DNA of 64,000 bases from Flavobacterium sp. LMO8 (lineage in GTDB: Bacteria > Bacteroidota > Bacteroidia > Flavobacteriales > Flavobacteriaceae): assembly GCF_009495755.1 (NCBI RefSeq), contig NZ_WIBJ01000030.1:280640-344639 (forward strand). Direction: 5' to 3'. Shown in pieces: positions 1 to 9,138 of this stretch. Within the stretch, counting starts at the first letter, position 1; each line of letters begins with the position of its first letter. The position numbers and the translations under genes are program-made. Below the pieces are notes generated by a model. That model was not told the DNA's origin. It worked only from the letters and a program-made list of their open reading frames with translations, and made no database searches.

Positions 1-186
1 CCATTCGGGAAATTTGTAATGGAGCATGAAGCATTCCGCTCAGGAGATTTTGATACAGGTTTTGTAAAAGCGTATTACGATGCTGAAAAACTAAAATCAA
101 AATTAGATACCGAAGCCGAAATCGCAGCTATGATTACATTTCAACAATACGTTGAAGATCAAAAAGTACTAAGATTACCAAACTAA
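1..186 (+). CDS. Biotin carboxylase subunit of acyl/acetyl-CoA carboxylase (3' end only)
   Basis: The window opens inside a gene, and its last 61 codons run in frame 1 to a TAA at 184-186. The peptide starts PFGKFVMEHEAFRSGDFDTG, which resembles the C-terminal part of biotin carboxylases (AccC/PccA type), where a conserved stretch precedes the FRSG-FDT motif. The next gene encodes the carboxyltransferase partner of such an enzyme, which supports the call. In this family the subunit uses ATP and bicarbonate to carboxylate biotin on a carrier protein in the cytoplasm. The catalytic ATP-grasp region lies outside the window, so the choice between acetyl- and propionyl-CoA carboxylase cannot be made here. 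Confidence 0.75.
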   Translation, partial: PFGKFVMEHEAFRSGDFDTGFVKAYYDAEKLKSKLDTEAEIAAMITFQQYVEDQKVLRLPN

Positions 187-221
187 AGAAAATAGAAAAT
201 AGAATATAGAAGTTAGAAATA
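187..221. repeat. 7-bp-period tandem repeat
   Basis: Five consecutive 7-bp units, each beginning AGAA (AGAAAAT twice, then AGAATAT, AGAAGTT, AGAAATA), start directly after the TAA of the biotin carboxylase gene and fill much of the gap to the carboxyltransferase gene. The period is the same as at six other sites in this window, although the unit sequence differs. Confidence 0.7.
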
Positions 222-273
222 ATGTGTTTAAAAGTCTTTTTTCTGATTTCTATCTTCTTTAATCTTTAAAAAT

Positions 274-1815
274 ATGGAAGATAAAATCAAAATATTAAAC
301 GATAAAATCGCTTTAGCCAAATTAGGTGGAGGCGAAAAAAGAATTGCAGCACTTCACGCTAAAAAACGATTAACGGCAAGAGAACGCGTCGAGTATTTAT
401 TAGACGAAAGTTCGTTTGAAGAAATCGGAATGTTAGTTACACACCGTACTACTGATTTCGGAATGGAAAAAGAAATTATTTATGGTGATGGAGTTGTAAC
501 TGGTTATGGAACCATCAACGGAAGATTAGTATATGTTTTTGCACAAGATTTTACCGTTTTTGGAGGTTCGTTATCAGAAACCCATGCAGAAAAAATCTGT
601 AAAGTAATGGATATGGCAGTGAAGAATGGTGCTCCAATGATTGGATTAAATGATTCAGGTGGTGCTCGTATTCAAGAAGGTGTGCGTTCTTTAGGTGGAT
701 ATGCTGATATTTTCTACAGAAACGTTCAAGCTTCTGGAGTTATTCCTCAAATTTCTGCTATTATGGGACCATGTGCTGGTGGAGCGGTTTATTCTCCAGC
801 CATGACCGATTTTACCATGATGGTGGAAAACAACAGTTATATGTTTGTAACAGGACCAAACGTTGTAAAAACCGTTACCAATGAAGAAGTAACTTCGGAA
901 GAATTAGGTGGAGCGGCTACTCACGCATCAAAATCAGGAGTTTGTCATATTACGTCTCCAAATGGTGTGGAATGTTTAGAAGATATTAAAAGATTATTGA
1001 GTTTTATTCCGCAAAATAATAGAGAAACAACTCCAAAATTGCCTTATGAATTTCAAGATGAGGTTCGTGAAAAATTAGACACACTTGTGCCTGATAGCGC
1101 AAACAAACCATACGATATGCACGAAGTAATCAGCGGAATTATCGATGAAGATTCGTTCTTTGAAATCCATAAAGACTTTGCTGAAAATATCATAGTTGGT
1201 TTCGCTCGTTTAGGAGGAAGAAGTATTGGAATTGTTGCCAACCAACCAATGGTTTTAGCAGGTTGTTTAGATGTAAACAGTTCGATAAAAGCGGCTCGGT
1301 TTGTTCGTTTTTGCGATTGTTTCAATATTCCATTATTAGTTTTAGAAGACGTACCAGGTTTCTTACCAGGAACCGATCAAGAATGGAACGGAATCATCAC
1401 ACACGGAGCAAAATTATTATACGCATTTAGCGAAGCTACGGTGCCAAGAGTTACGGTAATTACTCGTAAAGCATATGGTGGCGCTTATGATGTAATGAAT
1501 TCAAAACACATTGGTGCTGATATGAATTTTGCTTGGCCAGGTGCCGAAATTGCCGTAATGGGAGCAAAAGGAGCATCGGAAATTATCTTTAAAAAAGAAA
1601 TTAGCGAAGCAACTGATCCTGCGGCTAAATTAGCAGAAAAAGAAGCAGAATATGCTGAGTTATTCGCTAATCCATATACTGCAGCGCAACGTGGTTTTAT
1701 CGATGAAGTAATTTTACCAAGAGATACACGAAGAAAATTAATTAAAGCGTTTAGTATGCTGGAAAATAAAACAGTTGATACGCCAAAACGAAAACATGGA
1801 AATATTCCTTTGTAA
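274..1815 (+). CDS. Acyl-CoA carboxylase beta (carboxyltransferase) subunit
   Basis: 513 aa, the usual length of PccB/MmdA-type carboxyltransferase subunits. The crotonase-like fold is recognisable in two halves. The N-terminal half carries [19 protein letters not shown] and the oxyanion-hole stretch [16 protein letters not shown]. The C-terminal half carries [29 protein letters not shown] and [15 protein letters not shown]. These subunits move a carboxyl group from carboxybiotin to acetyl-CoA or propionyl-CoA in the cytoplasm. The ATG at 274 gives the canonical [11 protein letters not shown] start. It lies 87 bp after the biotin carboxylase gene and is probably in the same operon. A hairpin terminator follows at 1831-1854. 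Substrate preference is not resolved; propionyl-CoA is the more common assignment in this family. Confidence 0.93.
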   Translation: MEDKIKILNDKIALAKLGGGEKRIAALHAKKRLTARERVEYLLDESSFEEIGMLVTHRTTDFGMEKEIIYGDGVVTGYGTINGRLVYVFAQDFTVFGGSLSETHAEKICKVMDMAVKNGAPMIGLNDSGGARIQEGVRSLGGYADIFYRNVQASGVIPQISAIMGPCAGGAVYSPAMTDFTMMVENNSYMFVTGPNVVKTVTNEEVTSEELGGAATHASKSGVCHITSPNGVECLEDIKRLLSFIPQNNRETTPKLPYEFQDEVREKLDTLVPDSANKPYDMHEVISGIIDEDSFFEIHKDFAENIIVGFARLGGRSIGIVANQPMVLAGCLDVNSSIKAARFVRFCDCFNIPLLVLEDVPGFLPGTDQEWNGIITHGAKLLYAFSEATVPRVTVITRKAYGGAYDVMNSKHIGADMNFAWPGAEIAVMGAKGASEIIFKKEISEATDPAAKLAEKEAEYAELFANPYTAAQRGFIDEVILPRDTRRKLIKAFSMLENKTVDTPKRKHGNIPL

Positions 1816-1830
1816 TTTAAAATAATGTTA

Positions 1831-1858
1831 AAACTCCCTCATTAAAGGGAGTTTTTTT
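1831..1858 (+). terminator. Intrinsic terminator after the carboxyltransferase gene
   Basis: A 9-bp perfect stem (1831-1839 with 1846-1854, AAACTCCCT/AGGGAGTTT) with a 6-nt loop is followed by a run of T. It lies 16 bp after the stop codon. Confidence 0.85.
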
Positions 1859-1910
1859 TATCTTGCAAATTCCAAAAAAAGCAGCTATAACCCATCTAAA
1901 TTAATTCTAA

Positions 1911-3038
1911 ATGAGATTAATTCAATTTTTAACTTTTTTTCTTTTCTTCTGTAGTAGTGTTGTTTTTTCTCAAAAGACAATTAAGCATACGGTTGTAGAA
2001 GGCGAATCTTTTTATTCCATTGCTAAAAAGTATAAAGTAAGTGAATCCGATATTTATGAATTAAATCCAAAATCAAAAGGTGCTTTATTACAATTGAAGA
2101 CAGTTTTGTTGATTCCTAATAAAAAATCGAATTCAAAAGATAAGAAAGAAGTTGCTTCCTCTAAAAATGTAAATAAAGAAACTCATGTTGTGGAATCGGG
2201 TGAATCACTTTATAAAATTGCAAAAAAATACGATATCAGTTTAGAAAAATTAAAAGAACTTAACCCTGAAATTAACCCAGAAAACATTCAAATTGGTGAT
2301 AAAATTGTGGTTTCTGGTAAACCAAAAGCAGCAGTAAAAAAAGCAGTTGAAAAAAAGAAAGAGACAGTTGTAGCTGAAACAGAAACCAAGCAAAATATTG
2401 ATTCTGATTTATATTTAGATGAATTAGGAAATCAGGTTCATTCAGTAAAAAGAGGAGAAAATTTATATAGACTTTCTAAAGAATACAAAGTAAGTGTTAG
2501 AGATTTAGAAGAAATGAATCCGGAAATAGTAGCGAACTTGCCTATTGGTTACGAAGTTATTGTTAAGAAAGGAAATGTTGAAGTAGAAAAAAATCAAAAT
2601 GTTGTCGTTGAAGTTCCAAAAGAAATTGAAGAGCTTTCTCCAGAAAATATGTCTAAAGCTGAATTCTTAATTGCAAAAGCATCAAAACATATTGGTACTC
2701 GCTACAGAGGAGGAGGAACTACGAGTGCTGGATTTGATTGCTCAGGATTGATGTTTTCTACTTTTAAAAATATCGACATGACTTTACCTCGTTCATCAAG
2801 TTCAATGGCGGTTGGTGCAGGTGTAAGAGTAGATAGAAGTCAAGCGCAAAAAGGGGATTTAATTTTCTTTACAACTAATGGTAGAGGAAGTATAAATCAT
2901 GTTGGAATGGTGACGGAAGTTTTGGAAAATGAAATCAAATTTATTCATTCTTCAGTTCAAGCAGGCGTAATTATATCATCAACTGAAGAACCCTATTATA
3001 AAAAACGATTCGTTCAAATTAATAGAGTTTTAGAATAA
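1911..3038 (+). CDS. Secreted LysM / NlpC-P60 (C40) peptidoglycan hydrolase
   Basis: 375 aa with an N-terminal hydrophobic signal peptide ending near VVFSQ. Three LysM repeats follow, at about residues 25-69, 90-134 and 176-218, each with a GE(S/N)xYxxxKxYxV core. They are joined by Lys/Glu-rich linkers. The C-terminal NlpC/P60 domain (about 250-375) shows the expected triad: Cys277 in FDCSG, His330 in NHVGMV and His346 in FIHSS. The family cleaves the D-Glu to diamino acid bond in peptidoglycan stem peptides, and LysM repeats bind glycan, so this is probably a periplasmic or outer-membrane-associated wall remodelling enzyme. No T9SS C-terminal domain is visible. The gene stands alone between two terminators. 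Confidence 0.9.
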   Translation: MRLIQFLTFFLFFCSSVVFSQKTIKHTVVEGESFYSIAKKYKVSESDIYELNPKSKGALLQLKTVLLIPNKKSNSKDKKEVASSKNVNKETHVVESGESLYKIAKKYDISLEKLKELNPEINPENIQIGDKIVVSGKPKAAVKKAVEKKKETVVAETETKQNIDSDLYLDELGNQVHSVKRGENLYRLSKEYKVSVRDLEEMNPEIVANLPIGYEVIVKKGNVEVEKNQNVVVEVPKEIEELSPENMSKAEFLIAKASKHIGTRYRGGGTTSAGFDCSGLMFSTFKNIDMTLPRSSSSMAVGAGVRVDRSQAQKGDLIFFTTNGRGSINHVGMVTEVLENEIKFIHSSVQAGVIISSTEEPYYKKRFVQINRVLE

Positions 3039-3086
3039 TTAAATAAAATAGCCGCAATTAATATTGCGGCTATTTTATTTAATTAT
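3035..3086. terminator. Bidirectional terminator, 24-bp perfect stem shared by convergent genes
   Basis: Bases 3035-3058 are the exact reverse complement of 3063-3086, with a 4-nt loop. The GC-rich part of the stem is AGCCGCAAT/ATTGCGGCT with A/T-rich flanks, so each strand ends in U-rich sequence. The inverted repeat contains the stop codons of both convergent genes (3036-3038 on plus, 3079-3081 on minus). Confidence 0.9.
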
Positions 3087-3315
3087 TCAGCAAAAATTGA
3101 TAAATTTCATCTTTTAATTTTACTCGTTCCAAGCGCATTTGGTTTAAACCTTCATCTGATGTTGGTTGTATATCAGATTCAGCATTGTAAATTTCATGAT
3201 CTAACGCGTCATAAGTTTCAAACAATTTTTTAAAAAAAGCATTTTCGACTTTTAAAAGGTGAATTTTATCTGCTAATTCAGGGAATTCAATGGTTAATGG
3301 ATGTTTTGTAATCAT
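3079..3315 (-). CDS. YdcH-like (DUF465) small protein
   Basis: 78 aa, highly charged and mainly helical. The pattern PELADKIHLLKVENAFFKKL followed by a central acidic region and LKDEIYQFL matches the YdcH/DUF465 family, small coiled-coil hairpin proteins of unknown biochemical function. Length fits the family (70-80 aa). The ATG start is followed directly by the conserved HPLxxEFPE start. The gene is monocistronic: it is convergent with the LysM gene through a shared terminator and separated from rimO by about 140 bp. Family assignment is fairly secure; function is unknown. Confidence 0.8.
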   Translation of the reverse strand: MITKHPLTIEFPELADKIHLLKVENAFFKKLFETYDALDHEIYNAESDIQPTSDEGLNQMRLERVKLKDEIYQFLLNN

Positions 3316-3453
3316 ATTAAAAAGGGTTGTTAAGATTGTATACTCAAAGTTACCATCTAAATAACAAATTGGATATGATAAATGTCATTTCAAATAAAAA
3401 ATCCTTGCAATAAAAGACAAGGATTTAGATATAATTTTGGACACTGTAATTAA

Positions 3454-4755
3454 TTAAATTGGCTCAGCATACAAATCAAACTCTGTTGCGTCTGTTATTT
3501 TTAAATTTACAAAATCTCCTGTTTTTAAATAGAATTTTGAAGCATCAACTAATACTTCATTATCTACATCCGGACTATCAAATTCGGTTCTTCCGATGAA
3601 ATATTGCCCTTCTTTTCTATCGATAACACATTTGAAAGTTTGTCCAATTTTTTCCTGATTCAAATCCCATGAAATTTGCGATTGTAAGTCCATGATTTCA
3701 GCTGCACGTGCTTGTTTTACTTCTTGAGGCACATCGTCAACTAAAGCAAAAGCACCCGTGTTTTCTTCATGCGAATACGTAAAACAACCTAAACGCTCAA
3801 ACTTCATTTCTTGAACCCAATCACGTAGAATTTCGAAATCTTTTTGAGTTTCGCCAGGATATCCAACAATTAAAGTAGTTCTTATTGCCATTCCAGGAAC
3901 ACGCTCTCTAAATTCTTGTAATAATTTTGTTGTTTTTTCTTTTGTTGTTCCACGTTTCATCGATTTCAAAATATCATCTGAAATGTGTTGCAACGGAATA
4001 TCAATATAATTACAGATTTTTGGTTCGCGTTTCATCAAATCCAAAACGTCCATTGGGAAACCACTAGGAAAAGCATAATGCAAACGAATCCACTCAATGC
4101 CTTCCACTTTTGCAAGGTTTTCTAATAATTCGGCAAGATTACGTTTTTTGTATAAATCCAATCCGTAGTAAGTTAAATCTTGAGCAATTAAGATTAATTC
4201 TTTTACACCGTTTTTAGCTAAACCTTCAGCTTCTTTAACCAATTTTTCAATAGGTTGCGAAACGTGTTTTCCACGCATTAACGGAATCGCACAAAAACTA
4301 CAAGGTCTATCGCAACCTTCAGCAATTTTTAAATAGGCATAGTTTTTTGGCGTTGTAGTTAAACGTTCACCAAGTAATTCGTGTTTGTAATCTGCACCTA
4401 AAGCTTTCAATAATAAAGGTAATTCTGTGGTTCCAAAATATTGGTCAACATCCGGAATTTCTTTTTCTAAATCGGGTCTGTATCTTTCAGATAAACATCC
4501 GGTAACGAATACTTTATCAACTAAACCTTGTTCTTTCTTGTCAACATATTCCAAAATCGTATTTACCGATTCTTCCTTTGCATTATCAATAAAACCACAT
4601 GTGTTAATTACTACAATGTTGCCTTCTTGTTCGTGTGCTACATCTTTTCCATTGGCTTTTAGTTGTCCCATCAAAACTTCACTGTCGTAAGTGTTTTTAG
4701 AACATCCAAGTGTAATTACATTGATATTATTTTTCTTTAACGATTTGGTTCTCAT
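3454..4755 (-). CDS. rimO: Ribosomal protein S12 methylthiotransferase RimO
   Basis: 433 aa from the ATG at 4753-4755. RimO is a radical-SAM enzyme that adds a methylthio group to an aspartate of ribosomal protein S12. The N-terminal MTTase domain holds three cluster cysteines (TLGCSKNTYDSE, NTCGFID, TGCLSERY). The radical SAM triad is in EGCDRPCSFCAIPLMRG (CxxxCxxC). A C-terminal TRAM domain ends the protein. The motif NTYDSEVLMG and the overall order fit RimO better than MiaB. A start seven codons upstream (4776) is possible but overlaps a TAnnTTTG promoter element at 4774-4781, so the inner ATG is preferred. Confidence 0.93.
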   Translation of the reverse strand: MRTKSLKKNNINVITLGCSKNTYDSEVLMGQLKANGKDVAHEQEGNIVVINTCGFIDNAKEESVNTILEYVDKKEQGLVDKVFVTGCLSERYRPDLEKEIPDVDQYFGTTELPLLLKALGADYKHELLGERLTTTPKNYAYLKIAEGCDRPCSFCAIPLMRGKHVSQPIEKLVKEAEGLAKNGVKELILIAQDLTYYGLDLYKKRNLAELLENLAKVEGIEWIRLHYAFPSGFPMDVLDLMKREPKICNYIDIPLQHISDDILKSMKRGTTKEKTTKLLQEFRERVPGMAIRTTLIVGYPGETQKDFEILRDWVQEMKFERLGCFTYSHEENTGAFALVDDVPQEVKQARAAEIMDLQSQISWDLNQEKIGQTFKCVIDRKEGQYFIGRTEFDSPDVDNEVLVDASKFYLKTGDFVNLKITDATEFDLYAEPI

Positions 4756-4773
4756 GCTTTTAAATTTGAGGTG

Positions 4774-4781
4774 CAAAATTA
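4774..4781 (-). promoter_or_regulatory. Putative -7 element (TAATTTTG) of rimO
   Basis: On the minus strand TAATTTTGC lies 18 nt upstream of the chosen rimO ATG and matches the Bacteroidota -7 consensus TAnnTTTG. No clear -33 TTG is seen at the right distance. Confidence 0.5.
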
Positions 4782-4832
4782 CATAAAATAATTAGTAGAA
4801 GCACCAGCGTATGGGAATTTTTTAATGTTTTG

Positions 4833-4886
4833 GTCCCGCTGTTCGCTATATCCGCTAAGGCGGGATGTCGCTTCCATCGGGGCTAG
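4833..4886. repeat. Dispersed imperfect-hairpin repeat, copy 1 (GCTATATCC family)
   Basis: About 54 bp with the order CCCGCT, TTCGCTATATCCGC, GGCGGGATGTCGCTTC, ATCGGGGCTAG. It is closely matched by a second copy at 15767-15819. The two halves pair imperfectly around CCGC/GCGG. It lies in the spacer upstream of rimO and downstream of the FadL-like gene. Confidence 0.75.
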
Positions 4887-4908
4887 GAGTTATGGTTTGG
4901 TTATAAAA

Positions 4909-4935
4909 AAACCACTTCGATTGAGGAAGTGGTTT
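4909..4935 (-). terminator. Intrinsic terminator of the FadL-like gene
   Basis: Stem 4909-4918 with 4926-4935 (AAACCACTTC/GAAGTGGTTT), 10 bp perfect. On the minus strand it is followed by a U run (A run at 4905-4911). It is located 19 bp beyond the stop codon. Confidence 0.85.
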
Positions 4936-4953
4936 AATATGTTTTTTAATTTC

Positions 4954-6429
4954 TTAGAAGTTTACAGAATAAGTAAGAGTTACGTTATTGTTTGTAGTTC
5001 TTATTCTAGCAGTATCATTCATACCAGATGAAACAAAAGCTAAATTATAATTTCTATGATCATAGGAATAAGCCATGTCAAGTTTGCTTTTTCCAAAACT
5101 ATATCCTAAACCAGCAGAATATCCAGTTAAATCGCCCATTGCATAATCTACTTTATATGGGCTTTCTTCAAAACGATATCCACCACGAACACTCCATTGT
5201 TTAATTTTGTATTCTCCACCAATTCTTAATTCATAAGTATTGTCTAATTGGTTGTGCATTTGAATGTTTAAGTCTCTATATAAATTTTCGCTTGTAGGTT
5301 TAAATTTCGTATTGCTGTAATCTTTCATGGCATAATCAATACTGATTAATCCTTTTTTGTTAAAAATATAAGCACCACTTAATGTGACTTTACTTGGAGT
5401 TTGAATTTTATATGTTGGGAAAACAAAAATAGGGCTTCCATAATATCTATTTATATCACCCGATGGTACATTTTCATTTCCATTGGTATATAAATCTTGA
5501 ATCAATTCATCGTTTAATCGTAACCAAGTAGGAGATTCATAAGCAACGCCTAATCGCAATGATTCAGTAGCTTTATAAATTGCGCCTACGTTTAAAGAAA
5601 GCCCTGAACCATAAGTATTTAGTTGGTTATCAAAAATAATATTTCTCACCGTTGGTTGCGCTCCAGAATTTGCTGGGTTGTCATTACTTTCATATAAACT
5701 TGTAGTAAGAACATAATCCGTAAAATGAGCATTTAAGTTTAAACCTAAAAATAATTTATCTTTATAACTTGTTGCAGCATTTACAGTTAATTTACCATTA
5801 TATCCACTTGAAGTAGCATAATAATCTTGGTAATAATTTCCACCAGAAGGAACATTTGATACATATAAATTAGGTGTAGAAGTATCTTCATTTATAATAT
5901 AGGTTTCATAAGCCATTTCATATTGATAATCATTAAAATCTGTATTTGCAATATAATTCGCTTGATTAACAAAGTATTGAGAAATAGAATTTGAAGGATT
6001 TACACCTGCAGAAAACAAATTATTATCAAAATTATTAGTGTTTTCGTAATTTATTGCTACCGCAATTTTTGACCAATTAGACTTTCCGGATTTATCGTTA
6101 AAAACTAATACAGCACCAATTTGATTTAAATCTAAAGTGCTATAATTTTCTTTAGTTTTTGTTCCAAAATAATTAGAATTATTGAGTATGTTAAAACTTG
6201 TTCCACTAATGCTACCAAAATTATTTGTAAAAAAAGCAGAACCCGCAGGATTTACATTAATAGCTGACAAATCACCACCTACAGCACCAAAAGCACCACT
6301 CATTCCTCTAAAACGAGCCGTGCCGTATAAATTACTTGTAGCGTACCTCAAGGCGTCATTTATTGTTGTTTCTTGTGCTATTGAAACAACTGAGCTTCCT
6401 AAAAGTAGGAATAAAAATATTTTTTTCAT
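4954..6429 (-). CDS. Outer membrane protein of the OmpP1/FadL/TodX transport family
   Basis: 491 aa with a signal peptide (MKKIFLFLLLGSSVVSIAQ). The mature N-terminus reads DALRYATSNLYGTARFRGMS and then GGDLSAINVNPAGSAFF, the NPAG motif typical of FadL-type hydrophobic-substrate channels. The remainder is alternating aromatic/polar beta strands (for example YKDKLFLGLNLNAHF and LRIGGEYKIKQWSVRGGYRF), ending in a barrel-like TLTYSVNF. The expected role is diffusion of hydrophobic compounds across the outer membrane; the substrate is not predictable. It follows the Gly-rich lipoprotein gene by 42 bp on the same strand and may be cotranscribed with it. It is followed by a strong terminator. Confidence 0.8.
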   Translation of the reverse strand: MKKIFLFLLLGSSVVSIAQETTINDALRYATSNLYGTARFRGMSGAFGAVGGDLSAINVNPAGSAFFTNNFGSISGTSFNILNNSNYFGTKTKENYSTLDLNQIGAVLVFNDKSGKSNWSKIAVAINYENTNNFDNNLFSAGVNPSNSISQYFVNQANYIANTDFNDYQYEMAYETYIINEDTSTPNLYVSNVPSGGNYYQDYYATSSGYNGKLTVNAATSYKDKLFLGLNLNAHFTDYVLTTSLYESNDNPANSGAQPTVRNIIFDNQLNTYGSGLSLNVGAIYKATESLRLGVAYESPTWLRLNDELIQDLYTNGNENVPSGDINRYYGSPIFVFPTYKIQTPSKVTLSGAYIFNKKGLISIDYAMKDYSNTKFKPTSENLYRDLNIQMHNQLDNTYELRIGGEYKIKQWSVRGGYRFEESPYKVDYAMGDLTGYSAGLGYSFGKSKLDMAYSYDHRNYNLAFVSSGMNDTARIRTTNNNVTLTYSVNF

Positions 6430-6471
6430 TGCAATTTTATATTTTAAGAAAACTAAATTTTAGTACAACAA

Positions 6472-7476
6472 TTAACCACGGCCACCTCTTCCGCCACCGC
6501 CACCAGATGATCTACCACCGCCACCAGAAGAACTTCCACCAAAACCTCCACTTGAGGGAGAACTTCTTGGAGTTGAGTAATTGTTGCTTCTTGGTGTAGA
6601 TGTATTGTTACTTCTAGGTGTAGAATAATTGTTGTTATTATTTCTTGGAGGACTTACTGTGCTGTTTTCTCTTGGAGTATATGTTCTAGGAGTATTAGTT
6701 CTAGGTGTTACACTATTTTGAGAAGATCTAGGATTTTGATACGTGTTTCTAGGATTAGAACTTCTAGGATTGGCATTGAAACTTGAATTGCTTCTTCTTC
6801 CACTATTATAGTTAGAAGGATTTCTTCCAGAACCCGAGTTATAATATCCATTTCCGCCTCTTGGTCCAGCATTATGCACTACATTTCTACCTCTATAACC
6901 ATTCCATCCCCAGTTGTTACCATAATATCCGTTCCATCCCCAATTATTTCCATAATAACCATTCCATCCCCAAGGAGAGTACCAGTTGTTCCAGCCCCAA
7001 CCCCAGTTTGCTCCATACCAAGAATTCCAACCCCAGCCAGCTCCCCAGCCAATGTTAGAATAACCCCAATAAGGAGAATACCAGTTGTTCCAACCCCAAT
7101 TGTTATCGTAATAATTGATTGTTACATTTGAAGCATTATTACCCCAACCTGCGTAACTTTGATCGCTATATTCGTTTCTATATACAACAACTGTCGTGTC
7201 TTTAGATTCTTGAGATTGATAATTATCAACATCTGTAAAATATGAATAATCTTCTTGCATAGATTTAAACTCTTGTGCATATGCATTCGATTTTTCTAAA
7301 TTTTGTTCAGAATATTTGTTTTCTACTTTGGTTGTTGTTCTGTCTGAACCATAAACTCCATCATTATCGTAATAAGATGAGTTTTGATATGAACCACAAG
7401 AAGTTGTTAAAATGGCTGCTAATCCTATTATGGAAAAGGCAATATTTTTCGGATTAATTAGGTAAAAAGTTTTCAT
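6472..7476 (-). CDS. Gly/Asn/Trp-rich low-complexity lipoprotein
   Basis: 334 aa from the ATG at 7474-7476; an ATG ten codons further up overlaps the promoter and is rejected. The N-terminus is a lipoprotein signal with a lipobox-like LTTSC. Residues about 110-195 hold aromatic repeats of the type NNWGWNGYYG and GWNNWYSP, and the DNA shows nearly identical 30-bp units around 6895-6975. The C-terminal third is Ser/Pro/Arg/Asn-rich (repeats of TPRSNN) and ends in a Gly/Ser/Arg tail. No enzymatic domain is recognised. It is probably surface- or periplasm-exposed and lipid-anchored; the aromatic glycine-rich repeats suggest a structural or adhesive role, which is inference only. It is divergent from proS with overlapping promoters. 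Confidence 0.7.
   Translation of the reverse strand: MKTFYLINPKNIAFSIIGLAAILTTSCGSYQNSSYYDNDGVYGSDRTTTKVENKYSEQNLEKSNAYAQEFKSMQEDYSYFTDVDNYQSQESKDTTVVVYRNEYSDQSYAGWGNNASNVTINYYDNNWGWNNWYSPYWGYSNIGWGAGWGWNSWYGANWGWGWNNWYSPWGWNGYYGNNWGWNGYYGNNWGWNGYRGRNVVHNAGPRGGNGYYNSGSGRNPSNYNSGRRSNSSFNANPRSSNPRNTYQNPRSSQNSVTPRTNTPRTYTPRENSTVSPPRNNNNNYSTPRSNNTSTPRSNNYSTPRSSPSSGGFGGSSSGGGGRSSGGGGGRGGRG
6895..6985. repeat. Coding 30-bp repeat in the Gly-rich lipoprotein gene
   Basis: Units starting (C/A/G)(A/G)TTCCATCCCCA recur at 30-bp spacing, encoding NWGWNGYYGN-type decapeptides. Copies differ mainly at silent positions. Such arrays can change copy number by slippage. Confidence 0.65.
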
Positions 7477-7503
7477 AGCTCTTTTTTTTATTGTTGGACA
7501 CCT

Positions 7504-7511
7504 CAAATTTA
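7504..7511 (-). promoter_or_regulatory. Putative -7 element (TAAATTTG) of the Gly-rich lipoprotein gene
   Basis: TAAATTTG on the minus strand, 27 nt upstream of the selected ATG. It sits three bases from the oppositely directed proS -7 element, so the two promoters overlap. Confidence 0.5.
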
Positions 7512-7513
7512 AC

Positions 7514-7521
7514 TATTTTTG
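7514..7521 (+). promoter_or_regulatory. Putative promoter of proS (TTG, 20 nt, TATTTTTG)
   Basis: A -33 TTG at 7491-7493 and a -7 TATTTTTG at 7514-7521 with 20-nt spacing fit the Bacteroidota consensus. This makes an upstream proS start at 7519 impossible and supports the ATG at 7576. Confidence 0.6.
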
Positions 7522-7575
7522 CCGAACAAATTAGTTAAAATTTATAGAAACAATTTTTGTGCCAAAATATATATA

Positions 7576-9054
7576 ATGAGCAAGAACTTAACAACAAGAG
7601 TAGAAGATTATTCCAAATGGTATAACGAATTAGTCGTAAAGGCTGATTTGGCAGAGAATTCAGGAGTAAGAGGATGTATGGTAATTAAACCATACGGCTA
7701 TGCAATTTGGGAAAAAATGCAAGCCGAATTAGATAGAATGTTTAAAGAAACTGGACATAGTAATGCTTATTTTCCCTTGTTTGTGCCAAAAAGCATGTTT
7801 GAAGCAGAAGAAAAAAATGCGGAAGGTTTTGCTAAGGAATGTGCTATTGTAACGCATTATCGTTTGAAAAATGATGAGGAAAGACCTGGGAAATTAATGG
7901 TAGATCCAAATGCTAAATTGGAAGAAGAATTGATAGTTCGTCCAACTTCTGAAGCTATTATTTGGTCAACATATAAAGGTTGGGTACAATCGTATAGAGA
8001 TTTACCTTTGCTTATTAATCAATGGGCAAATGTGGTGCGTTGGGAAATGAGAACGCGTTTATTTTTAAGAACTGCCGAATTTTTATGGCAAGAGGGGCAT
8101 ACTGCTCACGCAACTCGTCAAGAAGCGATAGAAGAATCTGAAAAAATGATGAATGTGTATGCTGATTTTGCTCAAAATTTCATGGCAATTCCGGTAATTA
8201 AAGGGTTGAAAACTGAAACCGAACGTTTTGCTGGAGCAGATGAAACCTATTGTATTGAAGCATTAATGCAAGATGGAAAAGCATTGCAAGCAGGAACTTC
8301 TCACTTTTTAGGTCAAAATTTTGCCAAAGCTTTTGATGTTAAATTTGCTAACAAAGAAGGAAAGCAAGAACACGTTTGGGGAACTTCTTGGGGAGTTTCA
8401 ACACGCTTAATGGGAGCATTGGTAATGACGCATTCTGATGATAAAGGTTTGGTTTTGCCTCCTAATTTAGCACCAATTCAAGTAGTTATTGTTCCTATAT
8501 ATAAGACAGATGAACAATTTGATGCAATTTCTGAACAAGTAAATAGCTTAACTGCTGAACTTCGAAAATTAGGAATTTCTTTTAAGTATGATAATAGAGA
8601 TACTCAAAAACCAGGATTCAAATTTGCAGAATGGGAATTAAAAGGAGTTCCTGTTCGAATTGCTCTTGGACCAAACGATTTAGAAAACGGAACTTACGAA
8701 ATTGCTCGAAGAGATAATTTATCAAAAGAAGTGGTTTCTAAAGAAGGAGTAGCATCTTATATTCAAAATTTATTAGAAGCAATTCAAAACGATATGTTTG
8801 CTAAAGCATTGGATTACAGAGATACTCATATTACAGAGGTGAATTCATTTGAGGAGTTTAAAGAGGTTTTGGAAACAAAAGGTGGTTTCTTGGCTGCACA
8901 TTGGGATGGTACTGCTGAAACGGAAGAGAAGATAAAAGAACTTACAAAAGCTACCATCAGATGTATCGCTTTAGATAGGGTAGAAGAAACGGGAAGCTGT
9001 ATGTTTACAGGTGCTCCGTCTAAAGGAAGAGTTCTTTTTGCTAAGGCATACTAA
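7576..9054 (+). CDS. proS: Prolyl-tRNA synthetase, short (archaeal/eukaryotic-like) type
   Basis: 492 aa from the ATG at 7576 ([20 protein letters not shown]). Charges tRNA-Pro with proline in the cytoplasm. Class II synthetase signatures are visible: motif 1 around [15 protein letters not shown], motif 2 with [20 protein letters not shown] and motif 3 with [20 protein letters not shown]. An anticodon-binding domain with VVIVPIYK follows, and a C-terminal domain ends in the expected tyrosine (FAKAY). The absence of the large insertion editing domain and the length of about 490 aa define the short ProS type common in Bacteroidota. Confidence 0.95.
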   Translation: MSKNLTTRVEDYSKWYNELVVKADLAENSGVRGCMVIKPYGYAIWEKMQAELDRMFKETGHSNAYFPLFVPKSMFEAEEKNAEGFAKECAIVTHYRLKNDEERPGKLMVDPNAKLEEELIVRPTSEAIIWSTYKGWVQSYRDLPLLINQWANVVRWEMRTRLFLRTAEFLWQEGHTAHATRQEAIEESEKMMNVYADFAQNFMAIPVIKGLKTETERFAGADETYCIEALMQDGKALQAGTSHFLGQNFAKAFDVKFANKEGKQEHVWGTSWGVSTRLMGALVMTHSDDKGLVLPPNLAPIQVVIVPIYKTDEQFDAISEQVNSLTAELRKLGISFKYDNRDTQKPGFKFAEWELKGVPVRIALGPNDLENGTYEIARRDNLSKEVVSKEGVASYIQNLLEAIQNDMFAKALDYRDTHITEVNSFEEFKEVLETKGGFLAAHWDGTAETEEKIKELTKATIRCIALDRVEETGSCMFTGAPSKGRVLFAKAY

Positions 9055-9104
9055 AAAAAAATAAAAATTTTTATACAAGGTCTTGCAGAAATCAAAATTA
9101 GTTG

Positions 9105-9112
9105 TATTTTTG
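9105..9112 (+). promoter_or_regulatory. Putative promoter of the tRNA-Glu array
   Basis: TTG at 9083-9085, a 19-nt spacer, then TATTTTTG at 9105-9112, a full match to the Bacteroidota consensus. It lies 26 bp before the first tRNA. Confidence 0.65.
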
Positions 9113-9138
9113 CACTCGCATTACAAAATTAATGTAAT

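Noticed and set aside
6861..7131. Open frames on the plus strand opposite the Gly-rich lipoprotein gene
   Set aside because: They are Ile/Pro/Ser-rich shadows produced by the repetitive coding sequence on the other strand.
7477..7506. Upstream start for the Gly-rich lipoprotein
   Set aside because: It overlaps the promoter element, and the inner ATG gives a proper lipoprotein signal peptide with LTTSC.
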